Made by a program: the position numbers and the translations under genes. A DNA stretch of 64,000 nucleotides from contig OX336354.1 of NCBI GenBank assembly GCA_946902875.1, positions 105,047-169,046 of the forward strand. Direction: 5' to 3'. This DNA comes from Nematopogon swammerdamellus (lineage: Eukaryota > Arthropoda > Insecta > Lepidoptera > Adelidae). The number at the start of each line of letters is the position of its first letter. Positions within the stretch are counted from its first letter, which is position 1. Of the stretch, positions 42,061 through 53,217 are shown piece after piece. The notes under the pieces are model-generated. The model made no database searches. It was not told the origin of the DNA and saw nothing but the letters and a program-made list of their open reading frames with translations.

Positions 42061-44865
42061 TGTAATGTTATTATTGTTACCTGTACGCATGCTTATCTAA
42101 CCGATTTTATTCGGTATAGATTAAAAATACATCTGCCAAGCGAAGCCGGACTTATTGCCGGCGGCAATTACTTCCAGTCGACCTTTACATACACCTTTCT
42201 GCTTGGCAGAAGGCGGACTTATTGCCGTAGGCAATCGATTTCAGTGAACGCCCCCCCCCCCTCTATATGTCAGCTGTCTGAGCAGCCACTATATGTATTG
42301 CTAGCACGTGGATATGTCCATGTCAAGTGCTTTTTTTTTTTATGGAACCTGACACGGTTGGCCTTCCCCCCCCCCCCCAATCATCCTATCGTCATTAGGT
42401 ATTTAATGACCCCCCCCCCCCCTCTAGCAAAACTGACGTTATTACCATAACTATAAGACAAAATAAATATTGTTGATTAAACAATAGTTTTTCTTTGCTT
42501 CACTCCCACCCCCACCTGTCCTCCGTCTGCCAACCGCTGACGACGCTGACTGGATCAGCGCCAGAGGTGCGCTTTTGTGCCGGTTTGTGTCACGATTTCG
42601 TACAGCGCACATCTCTGTACTGCTGTGCTGTGCTCGCACGATGGACAGTCTCGTGCAGTTCGTGTCACGATTGTACAACGCGCACGAAGTAGCAAAAACT
42701 TGCACGTTTTGACTGCATTATGCAAACTGTCTTGGTTTTTAATTCAGCGTGATTGTATATTTCACTTTATTATTTTAGAAGATCTTCAACTAAAGTATGT
42801 ATGTATCCCTCAATGTCTAAGATTAAATAATCTTTGCCAGACATTTTAAATGAATAAGTACCTAGGTAAATAAATATTATAGACTTTACTGCGATGCAGA
42901 AGGCGGACTTTGCCGACACGCGCCAAGGACGAGTGAAGCATGCAGCACTCACAATGCACAGCACAGCACAGTAGAGATTGTAAGGTTAAAATTTTAACCT
43001 TAAGTTCAAATTGTAAAATTAAAAATTTCCTGGCAAAATATTCATATAAGCAAGCAGCGCACTCTTCGGTAGCGGGCGGCGCGGCTTGGCGGTATGAATA
43101 AAGAGACATGAAAGCCGTGCCGACAGTCCAGCCGACACGCGGCACGCGCGCGGCGAGTGCGAGTGCTTCGCGCGCGCCAAGGACGAACGAATGCAGCGCA
43201 CAGTGGAGCTAGTCGGTAAAGTTGAAACATTTGGAAATTCAGTAAAAACTACTACACAACAGAAACTAACTAGTAACTGTTAACAAACAACTTTTAAATA
43301 ACGATTAAAATTAACGATTATTTGGCGATTAACGATTAGTGCATTATACTGTCTAAACATCGTCATTTCGCCGCGCCGGTACACCATACGAACACCCTAT
43401 TCACCTATTCAATCCCTCTGCCACACTGACACACGTGCGGCAACAGCGAGAGTTGCTATGCAAGTAAAGTAACGCTTACTTACGATACGATACCGACCAG
43501 GCGGGCGAGGGCGACCCATCGCTTGTCGGGTTTTCGACACAGACAGATCAAAGGCGCGCGCGCGGCCAATGGCCATCGTGCGTGGCATGGCGCAGCAGCG
43601 CGGTGGTACGTCGCGCCGCCTCGCGCACGTCCTACCTATCCTTTCCTCCGCGGTTTAAAGGAAAAATATGTTTATTTATTTATAGGAGCTAACATGCGTG
43701 ACTGTATCCATTTTTTTTTATTTTAAAATGATAGAGCATGGTAGGGTATAGGTATATGTACACGGTGTTGCAACCCCAACCATAAAACTCGAAAGGGGGT
43801 GATTCTGCACATGAAATGGAACAACTTTTGTTCTACGACTTTTTAATTTGAAGAAAAAAAAATATTTTTCTCCATACATTTTGAGAATAGGTACATGATA
43901 GGTACTTAAAAATTGTATGGAAAAAATTTTTTTTTTTTTCAAAAACATTTTAATTTTTTTCTACTCTATAATATAATAGTAGCCATCAACGTAAATATTT
44001 GTATAGAGAAGTATAGTTACAAATTTTAAACTTCTCTGCATTACATCATCCATTCACCGATTTCGTGCACTCGTGCAAGTCGGCGCCGACTTGTACGAAA
44101 TGTCCATGCCGCACGACTCTGCACATGTGTCCGCGCCGGTCCATCGCACAGCGCGGCGTGCTCGGCCGGCCGAGACTACCGCGTTCATTCACTTCGTGCG
44201 CACGAAGCGCAGCTCTGATCAGCGCGCGCCTTGCGGCGTCGTCTTACCAACAAAAAGAGTCAAAGGAAGCCGACGTTTGCTATAAAGCAGATGAAAGCGC
44301 GGACCGCACGTGTCGGTCTTATTACACTGAGCGGCGGCGTGTTGCGGCGGCGCACCGACAAAATAGTCAAAGGAAGCCGACAAGCGAACCGCCTACCGCT
44401 ACGCGCCGCTAGCACATGCCGCTAGGTTTCTTTAAAGTGTCGCGCGCCGCGCATCCACAGCTAGAATTAATATGTCATATGTTGGGATTATTCGTATTTG
44501 TAAGAATGACGTCAGTTTTGGCCAGACTGTCCTCCTACGTCACGTTACAATCATCTGCAAACCTGTGTTATTTTATGTTATGTTGTGTCCTACTTGTAGA
44601 AAACCAAATAAATAAATACACCTCCCCCCCCCCCCCCCCCCCCTCCATTTTCAAATGACGACCCCCATCTTCACGGACGTTGTTTTCCGTTCCGTTGCGT
44701 CGTACGTAGTCTTACAATTGCCTTAACAACCAGAAAATGTCAGCTGTATGCACACAAATCGTAAAGTGACTGTGATAGACAAACAGACAGATATATCGAA
44801 CATACCGAAACTCAAGCGAAACACAACATAAACCAAAATACCTATCTACCTACCATTTTTAGTGT
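42060..44865. other. No gene; GC-rich islands, poly-C runs, dispersed repeats
   Basis: Poly-C runs near 42249, 42367, 42410 and 44625. GCGCCAAGGACGA is present at about 42921 and 43178. 43080-43210, 43500-43640 and 44060-44420 are GC-rich. AGTCAAAGGAAGCCGAC occurs at about 44258 and 44368. 43730-43960 looks like a dispersed AT-rich repeat. No open frame has family features. Confidence 0.5.
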
Positions 44866-45062
44866 TCCGTACCAAAGGGTCCCAGGGACCATATTACTAA
44901 GCCCCGCCGTCCGTCCGTCTGTCAGCGGGCTGTATTTCTATTACCGCTATAACAAGAAATAGTAAAAATATAAAAAATAAAGTACCTACATAGTGTTAAA
45001 TCTTGTACGGTGGTACGGAACCCTTCGTGTGCGAGTCCGACTCGCACTTGTCCGGTTTTTTA
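44866..45062 (+). repeat. Dispersed repeat, GTTCCGTAC start, CACTTGTCCGG end
   Basis: AGTGTTCCGTACCAAAGGGT, TATTACTAAGCCCCGCCGTC, ATTTCTATTACCGCTATAAC and GCGAGTCCGACTCGCACTTG. I know this as a common lepidopteran repeat, here with an internal deletion. Confidence 0.65.
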
Positions 45063-45454
45063 GAATAGGTAATTATTGCTCAACAAAAACAATATACTCA
45101 CATTTCTTCATCAGCAGGTAAATGGAAAAAAGAGAGATTTTTATCTCTCCTCTTGCTGGATTTACATCCATCTACTGCACATAAATTGCCACTGCCACTA
45201 TTAACAGAAGCAATGTCAACTTGAATTAAGACATAGGCAAAGAAACTCTTTGGATATAGGTAGGTACGACCGTACGAAGCAGTAGCGTGAGCGCGCGCTC
45301 ACGTAGGTTAGCTCCACGCGGCTGTCGGCAGCCCAATGAATTATGGATCGCCGGCGGTCCGGTCGGCGGTAGGTAGTTATCGCGCGCAAGTACATAGAGT
45401 GCGTGAGCCCTGATTACGGTTTCAATTTGAATACATTTTGGAAATGTTTCGCTC
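45063..45454. other. No gene seen
   Basis: Mixed sequence with a GC-rich patch at 45285-45390. No feature recognised. Confidence 0.4.
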
Positions 45455-45665
45455 TAAGTACTTAACCTTCCTAGAACGGTGATCATTGTACAGAGGTAAG
45501 CAGGTACTATGATAAGGTTCTATGTTTATACAACTAAGTGATATAACTCCTAAAGTACTAATTATTGACTTTGGCTGCCATACTAAAAAATGTTCTATAT
45601 AAATCAACCTTTCCATTGATATAACACTCACAGCTAGAGGAGGGGTAGACCAAAACGCTCATTCT
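45455..45665. repeat. Inverted repeat arm (right), pairs with 41315-41520
   Basis: CCTTCCTAGAACGGTGATCA, GTACAGAGGTAAGCAGGTAC and ATATAACTCCTAAAGTAC, ending near GAGGAGGGGTAGACC. It has about 55 bp extra relative to the left arm. Confidence 0.75.
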
Positions 45666-46327
45666 CCTTTTAATAAATTTTTTAGGCTATTGAAATGGAA
45701 GTTTCGGGTGGAAAAAAAAATCATTTTCGACATCTTCTCTTCTCGCCTTTCTTCGCGGCTATAGCTCCGAGACCATTGGCTCCGACTGCGAGGATCTTCT
45801 GATTGTATTTAGAAGTGGGTGCGGCCAGTTTAAACAGAATGTGTCGGCGCAAGCTGCGGCAAGTGTGGCGGATGCGGCAGAACCTCCCGCTCGAGATGAT
45901 TCAAAGCCTCGCTGACGAGCGGCTCTCGCAGCTGTAGCATCTACTCCATACACCTCTCACATGTCGCGAGCTGTCTCACCGTGTTGGCCACGACGAGAGG
46001 CGAAATGAGCCGATGTCGAAAATTATTGTTTTACCTCCTGTACCTTCCATTTCAAAAGCTTGAACATTTATTAAAATTAATTAATTCGAAAAATGTAAGC
46101 AGGTAGGTTTGTAGAGCAAGAAGAAGAAGACCAATATATATGTATATACTTTACATAACAAAACACAAAATTACGGGAAAACTATTTTATACAAAGAACG
46201 CGGTAAGTTATTTATTACACACACCCCAATATATTTAGTTTAGCATATTCTGTGGCGCACTCTACACTCGCGCAGTATCAGAGTGAAGAGTAGGCAGAAG
46301 GTATTATGTGCAGAGAGTTATACTGAC

Positions 46328-46388
46328 CGGGCGCGGCGGCCGCGCGGCTCAGCAGCAGCGACACCACCAGCCAGCACAGCGCCGCCAT
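46328..46388 (-). CDS. Gene B exon 1: signal peptide
   Basis: Encodes MAALCWLVVSLLLSRAAAAP, a clear signal peptide (hydrophobic core, AAA-x-P near the cleavage site). The exon leaves one base (G) before the donor GTCAGT. Exon 2 at 29514 begins with two bases (TG), giving GTG (Val). The intron is about 16.8 kb. The first ATG downstream of the TATA box was chosen as the start. The product would be secreted or anchored outside the cell. The gene lies antisense in intron 1 of gene A. Confidence 0.55.
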
Positions 46389-46436
46389 GCTGCTCTCTGC
46401 GTGCACTCTGCCGCCCCGCACCGCCCGCTGCCCTCT

Positions 46437-46442
46437 CTTATA
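46437..46442 (-). promoter_or_regulatory. Gene B TATA box, putative
   Basis: TATAAG (in AGTATAAGAGAGG) lies 49-54 bases upstream of the proposed start codon. A start site about 30 bases downstream would leave a 5' UTR of roughly 20-25 bases. GC-rich sequence surrounds it. Confidence 0.45.
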
Positions 46443-46647
46443 CTCTCCGCTAACTCGCACTATCTCCCACATACCTCCGGCCCGGGAAGCGCACACGCAG
46501 ATAAGGGAATGCTTACCTAATGACATTGTTTTCTAACGTGCGTGCGGGGTTTCCTGTCGCAGCGCCGGCGCGGCGCCGCCGCCGGTGCGATGGAGTCGCC
46601 CCAATAACTTCTCCGACACTCGCTCTTCGTATATGAAGGATGTCTCT

Positions 46648-46856
46648 ATTCTTTTTTATTCTTTGTTCTTTATTCATCACATCATTCGTATGGTAGTACA
46701 CTACGCTTGAATTTGTCCTGTTTAGTTTTTACAATCCGGTTCGATTACACCCACAAAGAAGAGCCGCCAAGAAACTTCGCAGGGTTCTTTTTTAACGTCT
46801 TCAATTACAATACATTGTGACTAGCTACACAATAGACACCGCTTACAGTGTTAAGA
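46648..46856 (-). mobile_element. LINE 3' end, 5'-truncated
   Basis: Almost the same as 41063-41282: ATTCGTATGGTAGTACACTA, AATCCGGTTCGATTACACCC and GACACCGCTTACAGTGTTA in plus sense. It lies upstream of gene B exon 1. Confidence 0.75.
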
Positions 46857-47045
46857 TATAGTTTGAGAGCTAGAATAAATATAATTTAAGCTTGATAAAT
46901 TCTGACCACATCTTAATAAGAGTGCACTATTGAAATTTTATGGCATTTTTTCTCGTGCAAGTGGCAACTCTGAAATTTGACAGAGCGGTCTCAGCCCCTA
47001 TTTATTTAATGTGTTTTCACAATGATAACGGGTTCACATGCAAAA

Positions 47046-47125
47046 AGTTGCTAAAAAGACGGTTACCTGCCCGCTTTATTTATATAAAGCGCGACATGTG
47101 GAGCTAAGCTACCCATAAGGGTGTC
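47046..47125 (+). repeat. Dispersed repeat, GCTTTATTTATATAAAGCGC block
   Basis: ATAAAGCGCGACATGTGG and GCTACCCATAAGGGTGTCTA are matched in reverse at about 53885-53965 and, more weakly, at about 5710-5760. Non-coding. Confidence 0.6.
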
Positions 47126-47129
47126 TAAC

Positions 47130-48042
47130 GAAGCATTTACTCCGGGGAGTGTCTTTCAGGGTTGCTGGAATTGAACTGACACTTGTAAAGGAACTTGCTA
47201 GCACTTACTCCGGCGAATGTATTTTCAGGGTTTGCTCGAATTGAACTGACACTAACGGAACTTACTAGCACTTTCTCTGGCGAGTGTCTTTCAGGGTTTG
47301 CTCGAATTGAACTGACACTAAAGGAACTTACTAGCACTTACTCTGGCGAGTGTCTTTCAGGGTTTACTCTAATTTAACTGACACTTGTAAAGAAACTTAC
47401 TAGCACTACTCTGGCGAGTGTCTGTCCAGGGTTTGCTCTAATTTAACTGACACTTGTAAAGGAACTTGTTAGCACTTACTCCGGCGAGTGTCTTTCAGGG
47501 TTTACTCTAATTTAACTGACACTTGTAAAGGAACTTGTTAGCACTTACTCCGGCGAGTGTCTTTCAGGGTTTACTCTAATTTAACTGACACTTGTAAAGA
47601 AACTTACTAGCACTACTCTGGCGAGTGTCTTTCCAGGGTTTGCTCTAATTTAACTGACACTTGTAAAGGAACTTGTTAGCACTTACTCCGGCGAGTGTCT
47701 TTCAGGGTTTACTCTAATTTAACTGATACTTGTAAAGGAACTTGTTAGCACTTACTCCGGCGAGTGTCTTTCAGGGTTTACTCTAATTTAACTGACACTT
47801 GTAAAGAAACTTACTAGCACTACTCTGGCGAGTATCTTTCCAGGGTTTGCTCTAATTTAACTGACACTTGTAAATGAACTTGTTAGCACTTACTCCGGGG
47901 AGTGTCTTTCAGGGTTTACTCTAATTTAACTAACACTTGTAAAGGAACTTGTTAGCACTTACTCCGGCGAGTGTCTTTCGGGGTTTACTCTAATTTAACT
48001 GACACTTGTAAAGAAACTTACTAGCACTACTCTGGCGAGTGT
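47130..48042 (+). repeat. Satellite of 68-70 bp, about 13 copies (left block)
   Basis: Unit core: GCACTTACTCCGGCGAGTGT, CTTTCAGGGTTTACTCTAAT, TTAACTGACACTTGTAAAGG, AACTTGTTA. Alternating unit variants (ACTCTGG vs ACTCCGG; TTTCCAGG vs TTTCAGG) form a higher-order pattern of about three units. The array resumes at 49361 after the solo LTR. Confidence 0.9.
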
Positions 48043-48046
48043 CTTT

Positions 48047-49356
48047 TGTTACCTGTCTATTTTTATAGCAATATAAATAAAACCCAGGTGTACAATTTGT
48101 AGATTTATTCGGTCGTATCTACAATTAATTGGTATATAAATATGGTCTCTGGATTAAATACAAGTCCTCGGCGTGCTGCGTCCGCTCGGCGAACAAAGAA
48201 TTCCTACCTACCTACCTAGTCAGCTGACTAACGGAGAATAGGAGCGATCGCACCGGTTTATTGACGGACGTCGTGGTCTTCTTCTCCGTCTTCCCGCACA
48301 ATCAGCCGGAGGCCTAGCCTCTCGACGCGCAGCTCCCACGGCACGGCGTTCCGCTGAACACAGCAGAGCCGCCGGCAGCCCAGCGACAGGTGAGTCGCTG
48401 ACTCGCAGGGGTGGCGTCGACGGGGCACTCTCCGACCGTCCTGACCGCTCGCGCGGTGACGGGAGCGGAAGTCGGGAAGCTGTCTTGGAGCGAAGCCCGT
48501 ACCAAACTCTGCGCGATAGGGAAAGAATCACACGCCGCACTAACATAATCGCCATGGAGCGGCGGTGGGGCCCTATCACGCAGTAAAAACACAATTTACA
48601 ATTTAGTGAAACGTGGCCGGTGACGGTAGTCACGCGGCCTGTATAAAATTTTACACAACGATTTTACACATACAATTTATATAATTGGCGTTCGCCTACT
48701 CACCCACTGACGTGGAGTTTACTTCTCGTTCAAGGCGAGATGTGAAAATATTTCTAATACTCTTTTCACATTAATTTAAGCTTGAACAAAAGAATTGTGC
48801 TGAGAGCGTGCACCAATCTCTGACAGCCGGAAGAAAAGTAATATCAGTCGCACAGTCTTCTCCCTCGTGGTTCGCTCTCGGGTCCGCGACTCCGTTCGCT
48901 CTTTCTCTTGACGTGCTGCCTCGCTCCCTGGTATTGGCGAGCGAGACAGCACTTCATTCGTCCGTGAGCGGCGGCGCGGACAGTCGAACGAGTTGACGCC
49001 TATTAAATGTTAATTTATTTGATTCTACTCACAACTGTGAAGTAAAGATTTTACAATTAATACTTTTATTTTATTTATCATTTGGACTATTAATGTTATC
49101 TAATACCGGCGCACGAAGCGACGCGACTCTGATCGAGTTGCTGTGTTGGTTGATGTCAGATCAAAGATTGATTGAATCGAATTGATTGATGGTTGATTGA
49201 CGTCAGCTGCAAACATAACGCGCGGCCGTATTCTGGTCGCCGTATTTGAGTCGCTTTCCTCCGTGAGCGGCGGCAATATTTAAAATACTGAAACAAATAA
49301 CTAAACAGAACCGAAGGGTCGTGTTACGGCAGACCTTGCGGTTTTGCAACGTAGCA
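48047..49356. mobile_element. Solo LTR, about 1.31 kb, 4-bp TSD
   Basis: Starts TGTTACCTGTC and ends CAACGTAGCA (TG...CA). A 4-bp duplication CTTT flanks it (48043-48046, 49357-49360). When it is removed, the satellite unit reads through without a gap. No internal retroelement coding is present. Orientation is not certain. Confidence 0.8.
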
Positions 49357-49360
49357 CTTT

Positions 49361-49660
49361 CCAGGGTTTGCTCTAATTTAACTGACACTTGTAAAGGAAC
49401 TTGTTAGCACTTACTCCGGCGAATGTCTTTCAGGGTTTACTCTAATTTAACTGACGTAAAGAAACTTACTAGCACTACTCTGGCGAGTGTCTTTCCAGGG
49501 TTTGCTCTAATTTAACTGACACTTGTAAAGGAACTTGTTAGCACTTACTCCGGCGAGTGTCTTTCCAGGGTTTGCTATAATTGAACTGACACTTGTAAAG
49601 GAACTTGCTAGCACTTACTCCGGAGAGTGTCTTTCAGGGTTTGCTCGAGTTGAACTGACT
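49361..49660 (+). repeat. Satellite of 68-70 bp (right block)
   Basis: Four to five more units of the 47130 satellite. The last unit (GGGTTTGCTCGAGTTGAACT) runs into the 54-bp array. Confidence 0.9.
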
Positions 49661-51265
49661 CAAGCCCGACTGACTCGTAGCCTAAGATCCATGCGCCGAA
49701 ACCACACAAGACTTCTAGCCCAACTGACTCGTACCTAAGGTCTCATGCTGCGTAACCACACCAGACCTCAGTAGCCTCAGTAGTCCAGTGGCCTCAGGTC
49801 CATGTGGCGAAAATACACCAGACCTCAAGCCCGACTAAATCGTAGCCTCAGGTCCATGTTGCGAACCACACCAGACCTCAAGCCCGACTAAATCGTAGCC
49901 TCATGTCCATGTGGCGAACCACACCAGACCTCAAGCCCGACTAAATCCTAGCCTCTGGTCCATGTGGCGAAACTACACCAGACTTCTAGCCCGACTAAAT
50001 CGTAGCCTAAGGTCCATGTGGCGAAACTACACCAGACTTCTTGCCCGACTGACTCGTACCTAAGGTCCATGCGGCGAAAAAACACCAGATCTCAAGCCCG
50101 ACTAAATCGTAGCCTCAGGTCCATGCGACGAAAATACACCAGCCCTCAAGCCCGACTAAATCGTGGCCTCAGGTCCATGCGGCGAAACTACACGAGACCT
50201 CAAGCGCGACTAAGTCGTAGCCTCAGGTCCATGCGGCGAAAATACACCAGACCTCAAGCCCGACTAAGTCGTAGCCTCAGGTCCATGCGGCGAAACTACA
50301 CCAGACCTCAAGCCCGACTAAGTCGTAGCCTCAGGTCCATGCGGCGAAACTACACCAGACCTCAAGCCCTACTAAGTCGTAGCCTCAGGTCCATGTGGCG
50401 AAACTACACCAGACCTCAAGCCCGACTAAGTCGTAGCCTCAGGTCCATGTGGCGAAACTACACCAGACCTCAAGCCCGACTAAGTCGCAGCCTCAGGTCC
50501 ATGTGGCGAAACTACACCAGACCTTAAGCCCGACTAAGCCGCAGCCTCAGGTCCATGTGGCGAAACTACACCAGACCTCAAGCCCGACTAAGTCGCAGCC
50601 TCAGGTCCATGTGGCGAAACTACACCAGACCTCAAGCCCGACTAAGTCGCAGCCTCAGGTCCATGTGGCGAAACTACACCAGACCTCAAGCCCGACTAAG
50701 TCGCAGCCTCAGGTCCATGTGGCGAAACTACACCAGACCTCAAGCCCGACTAAGTCGCAGCCTCAGGTCCATGTGGCGAAACTACACCAGACCTCAAGCC
50801 CGACTAAGTCGCAGCCTCAGGTCCATGTGGCGAAACTACACCAGACCTTAAGCCCGACTAAGCCGCAGCCTCAGGTCCATGTGGCGAAACTACACCAGAC
50901 CTCAAGCCCGACTAAGTCGCAGCCTCAGGTCCATGTGGCGAAACTACACCAGACCTCAAGCCCGACTAAGTCGCAGCCTCAGGTCCATGTGGCGAAACTA
51001 CACCAGACCTCAAGCCCGACTAGTCGCAGCCTCAGGTCCATGTGGCGAAACTACACCAGACCTCAAGCCCGACTAAGTCGCAGCCTCAGGTCCATGCGGC
51101 GAAACTACACCAGACCTCAAGCCCGAATAAGTCGCAGACTCAGGTCCATGCGGCGAAACTACACCAGACCTCAAGCCCGACTAAGTCGCAGCCTCAGGTC
51201 CATGCGGCGAAACTACACCAGACCTCAAGCCCGATTGACTAGTAGCCTAAGGTTCATGCGGCGAA
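49660..51265 (+). repeat. 54-bp satellite, about 29 copies
   Basis: Unit: CTCAAGCCCGACTAAGTCGC, AGCCTCAGGTCCATGTGGCG, AAACTACACCAGAC. The period is 54, a multiple of three, so long open frames with an 18-residue repeat appear in several frames; they are not taken as genes. Central copies are almost identical and flanking copies diverge. The array ends about 180 bp before gene A exon 2. Confidence 0.95.
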
Positions 51266-51447
51266 ACGAAGTGTTTATCTTACGAAACAACAGTAGGTAT
51301 ACAATATTGAAGTGTTCAAATGTAGAGCGGCGGCTGCAACAATAACAGACACTGCGGTGCTTTATTAACTTAACAAAACATTTGTGCCGCAAGTGAAACT
51401 ATATTGTATTTACTATAAATTATTGAATAACTTGTTGTTTCCGGCAG

Positions 51448-51667
51448 GTACGATAAGTGGGAGCGAGGTGGGGCGGCGGCGGCGCCGGCGCCGGCGGGGG
51501 CGGCGAGCGGCGGCGCGGGCGGCGCGGGTGCGGCGTGGGGCGGCGGCGGCGGCGGCGGGCGCGAGCGCGACCGCGAGCGCGAGCGCGAGCGGCAGGCGCG
51601 CGCGCTGCAGATGTCCGCGCACGCCGCGCCCGCCGAGCCGGAGTCTCTCTTCGCCAGGCCCTTCCGG
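51448..51667 (+). CDS. Gene A exon 2: AF4/FMR2-family N-terminal region, putative
   Basis: The acceptor (TTGTTGTTTCCGGCAG) and donor (CGG/GTCAGT) bound 220 bp. After the first base completes Arg from exon 1, the frame reads YDKWERGG, an Ala/Gly-rich low-complexity part, GRERDRERERERQARALQMS and AHAAPAEPESLFARPFR. A basic ERxRRERERxxQ helix followed by PLFxxPxxV is how AF4/FMR2 (Lilliputian) proteins begin. These are scaffolds of transcription elongation complexes in the nucleus. The next exon should start in phase 0. The Ala/Gly part and 80% GC contrast with the flanks. Family match is from memory. Confidence 0.6.
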
Positions 51668-52081
51668 GTCAGTACACCAACCAGTACACACACCGCGCAC
51701 CACTCGAGCACATCACCTCAACCCTCAACCTCCTCTGTGTTTGAGATAACACTATCCTATCATAAGTGCAACCATAGCCAAGCAAGCAAGCTCCGAAAAA
51801 AACAAACCCTTAAAATAATAATTAAAAGTTGGTTGTATTGATTGTAATACCTACTAAAAGAAATAATTTAAATGTTTAGTAGAATGTACGATGATACCAA
51901 GGGATATCAACAAAATTTCTTGAATAAAATGTTGGTATGATAATGCTAAGTGTGAATGCGGTGGTGGGCATGGCGCGTGGGGCGCGACATCATGACCAAG
52001 GTATTAAAGTATTTTCTAGGAAAAGTTTACTTATTATACCTATTTGTGCCTACAGGTTTAGTGGTTTTTGACTATGGCAAC
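51668..52081. other. Start of gene A intron 2; no other gene seen
   Basis: Begins with the donor GTCAGT, then AT-rich unclassified sequence. Confidence 0.5.
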
Positions 52082-53029
52082 CAGTGGCGGTTGGTGACTT
52101 CAGTGACCGGTAGTGCGCTAAGTACCTACCTACTTAAATACCAAATTTCCCAATACATTCCCAATGTTATTTTGAGATTGCGTATTCCGAATTTTTTAAA
52201 CGCCCGCCTGCGTTTTAATATGTACCTACGTACCTAGTATAAATATTCTTAAGGCACTCAATGAGTTGCAAAAAACAAGAAAAAAAAAAATCCAAACACG
52301 TTTTTTATTTAGTACCTTTATGAACACACCCATAGACCAAAGCAGCTTCCAAAAAGAAAATAGTAGTAATGTCCCAAAAATACTTAAAAAATATATGTAA
52401 AAATAAAACCATTTGAAAAGAGGAATTGAACCCGGGATCACCTGATTGTAAAGCCTTACCTTTAACTAACGCTTAGGGAAATATCGGCACCACTTAATTC
52501 ACAGTATCACGTGACAGAAAGCACAAAACCTAAACATATCCCAATTTAAATATTCACTCGCTAACGGGTATGTGACATGACATGACAGCGCGGGCTCTAG
52601 GTAGACGGACTCGTGCAAAACGAATCGCTCGCGACGTGTCGCACGAGCGGCTATTCACGATATAGCATCCTTGTTTGGCGCTCGTGCGCCGCACGCAGAA
52701 CTCCATTTCGGCCCATACTGTTTCTATGAAGTATCTTTTATCTCACGCGCCAGAGGTGTTTTGCCGATCCCCATACATTCAGTATGGGAGATCCGCGTGC
52801 GTTTTCGATTACGCACGGGGCGCGCTAACGATGGCACGGGTTTACTCGCGAAAACGTGCCTTGTGATCTATAAAATAAGGGCGAATTCACATTCGTATTT
52901 ATTTGGAGTACGATCTTTATGGTTTTAATGTATGTACCTAGTAAGATATGATTTATTTTGAGTGAAGTGAAGACTCCTCGTGGTATGGTAGTGCGGCGCA
53001 CGAGCGCACTTTAGGACCAACCGCCACTG
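52082..53029. mobile_element. hAT MITE copy 2, 948 bp, 8-bp TSD
   Basis: Same family as 32676-33629. The ends are CAGTGGCGGTTGGTGACTTC and GGACCAACCGCCACTG. The duplication ATGGCAAC is exact (52074-52081, 53030-53037). Confidence 0.9.
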
Positions 53030-53217
53030 ATGGCAACCCTCGTGCGCCGCGCGCTCTGCAACGCCGCGCTGAGCTGTAGACTACTCCTAACCCTTTCACT
53101 ACCGAACCTATTTTTGGAAAATAATTCAATAAAAAACATGAAATATGATCAATAAAGTGCTTCTAAGTCAAGAAAAATAATAAAAAAAATTGTTAGCTCG
53201 GAAAATTAGGAAAACCC

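Noticed and set aside
44076..44093. Perfect 18-bp palindrome CAAGTCGGCGCCGACTTG
   Set aside because: Single occurrence in a GC-rich island; I cannot tie it to any element or regulator.
48220..48633. 137-codon minus-strand frame
   Set aside because: Lies within the solo LTR and has no family features.
50018..51345. Long open frames (169 and 298 codons) rich in Arg/Gln/Pro
   Set aside because: They are translations of the 54-bp satellite, whose period is a multiple of three; several frames are open and none has a family signature.
51370..51749. Minus-strand and alternate plus-strand frames over gene A exon 2
   Set aside because: GC-rich sequence keeps several frames open; only the YDKWE frame joins exon 1 in phase and has a mixed-charge helix.
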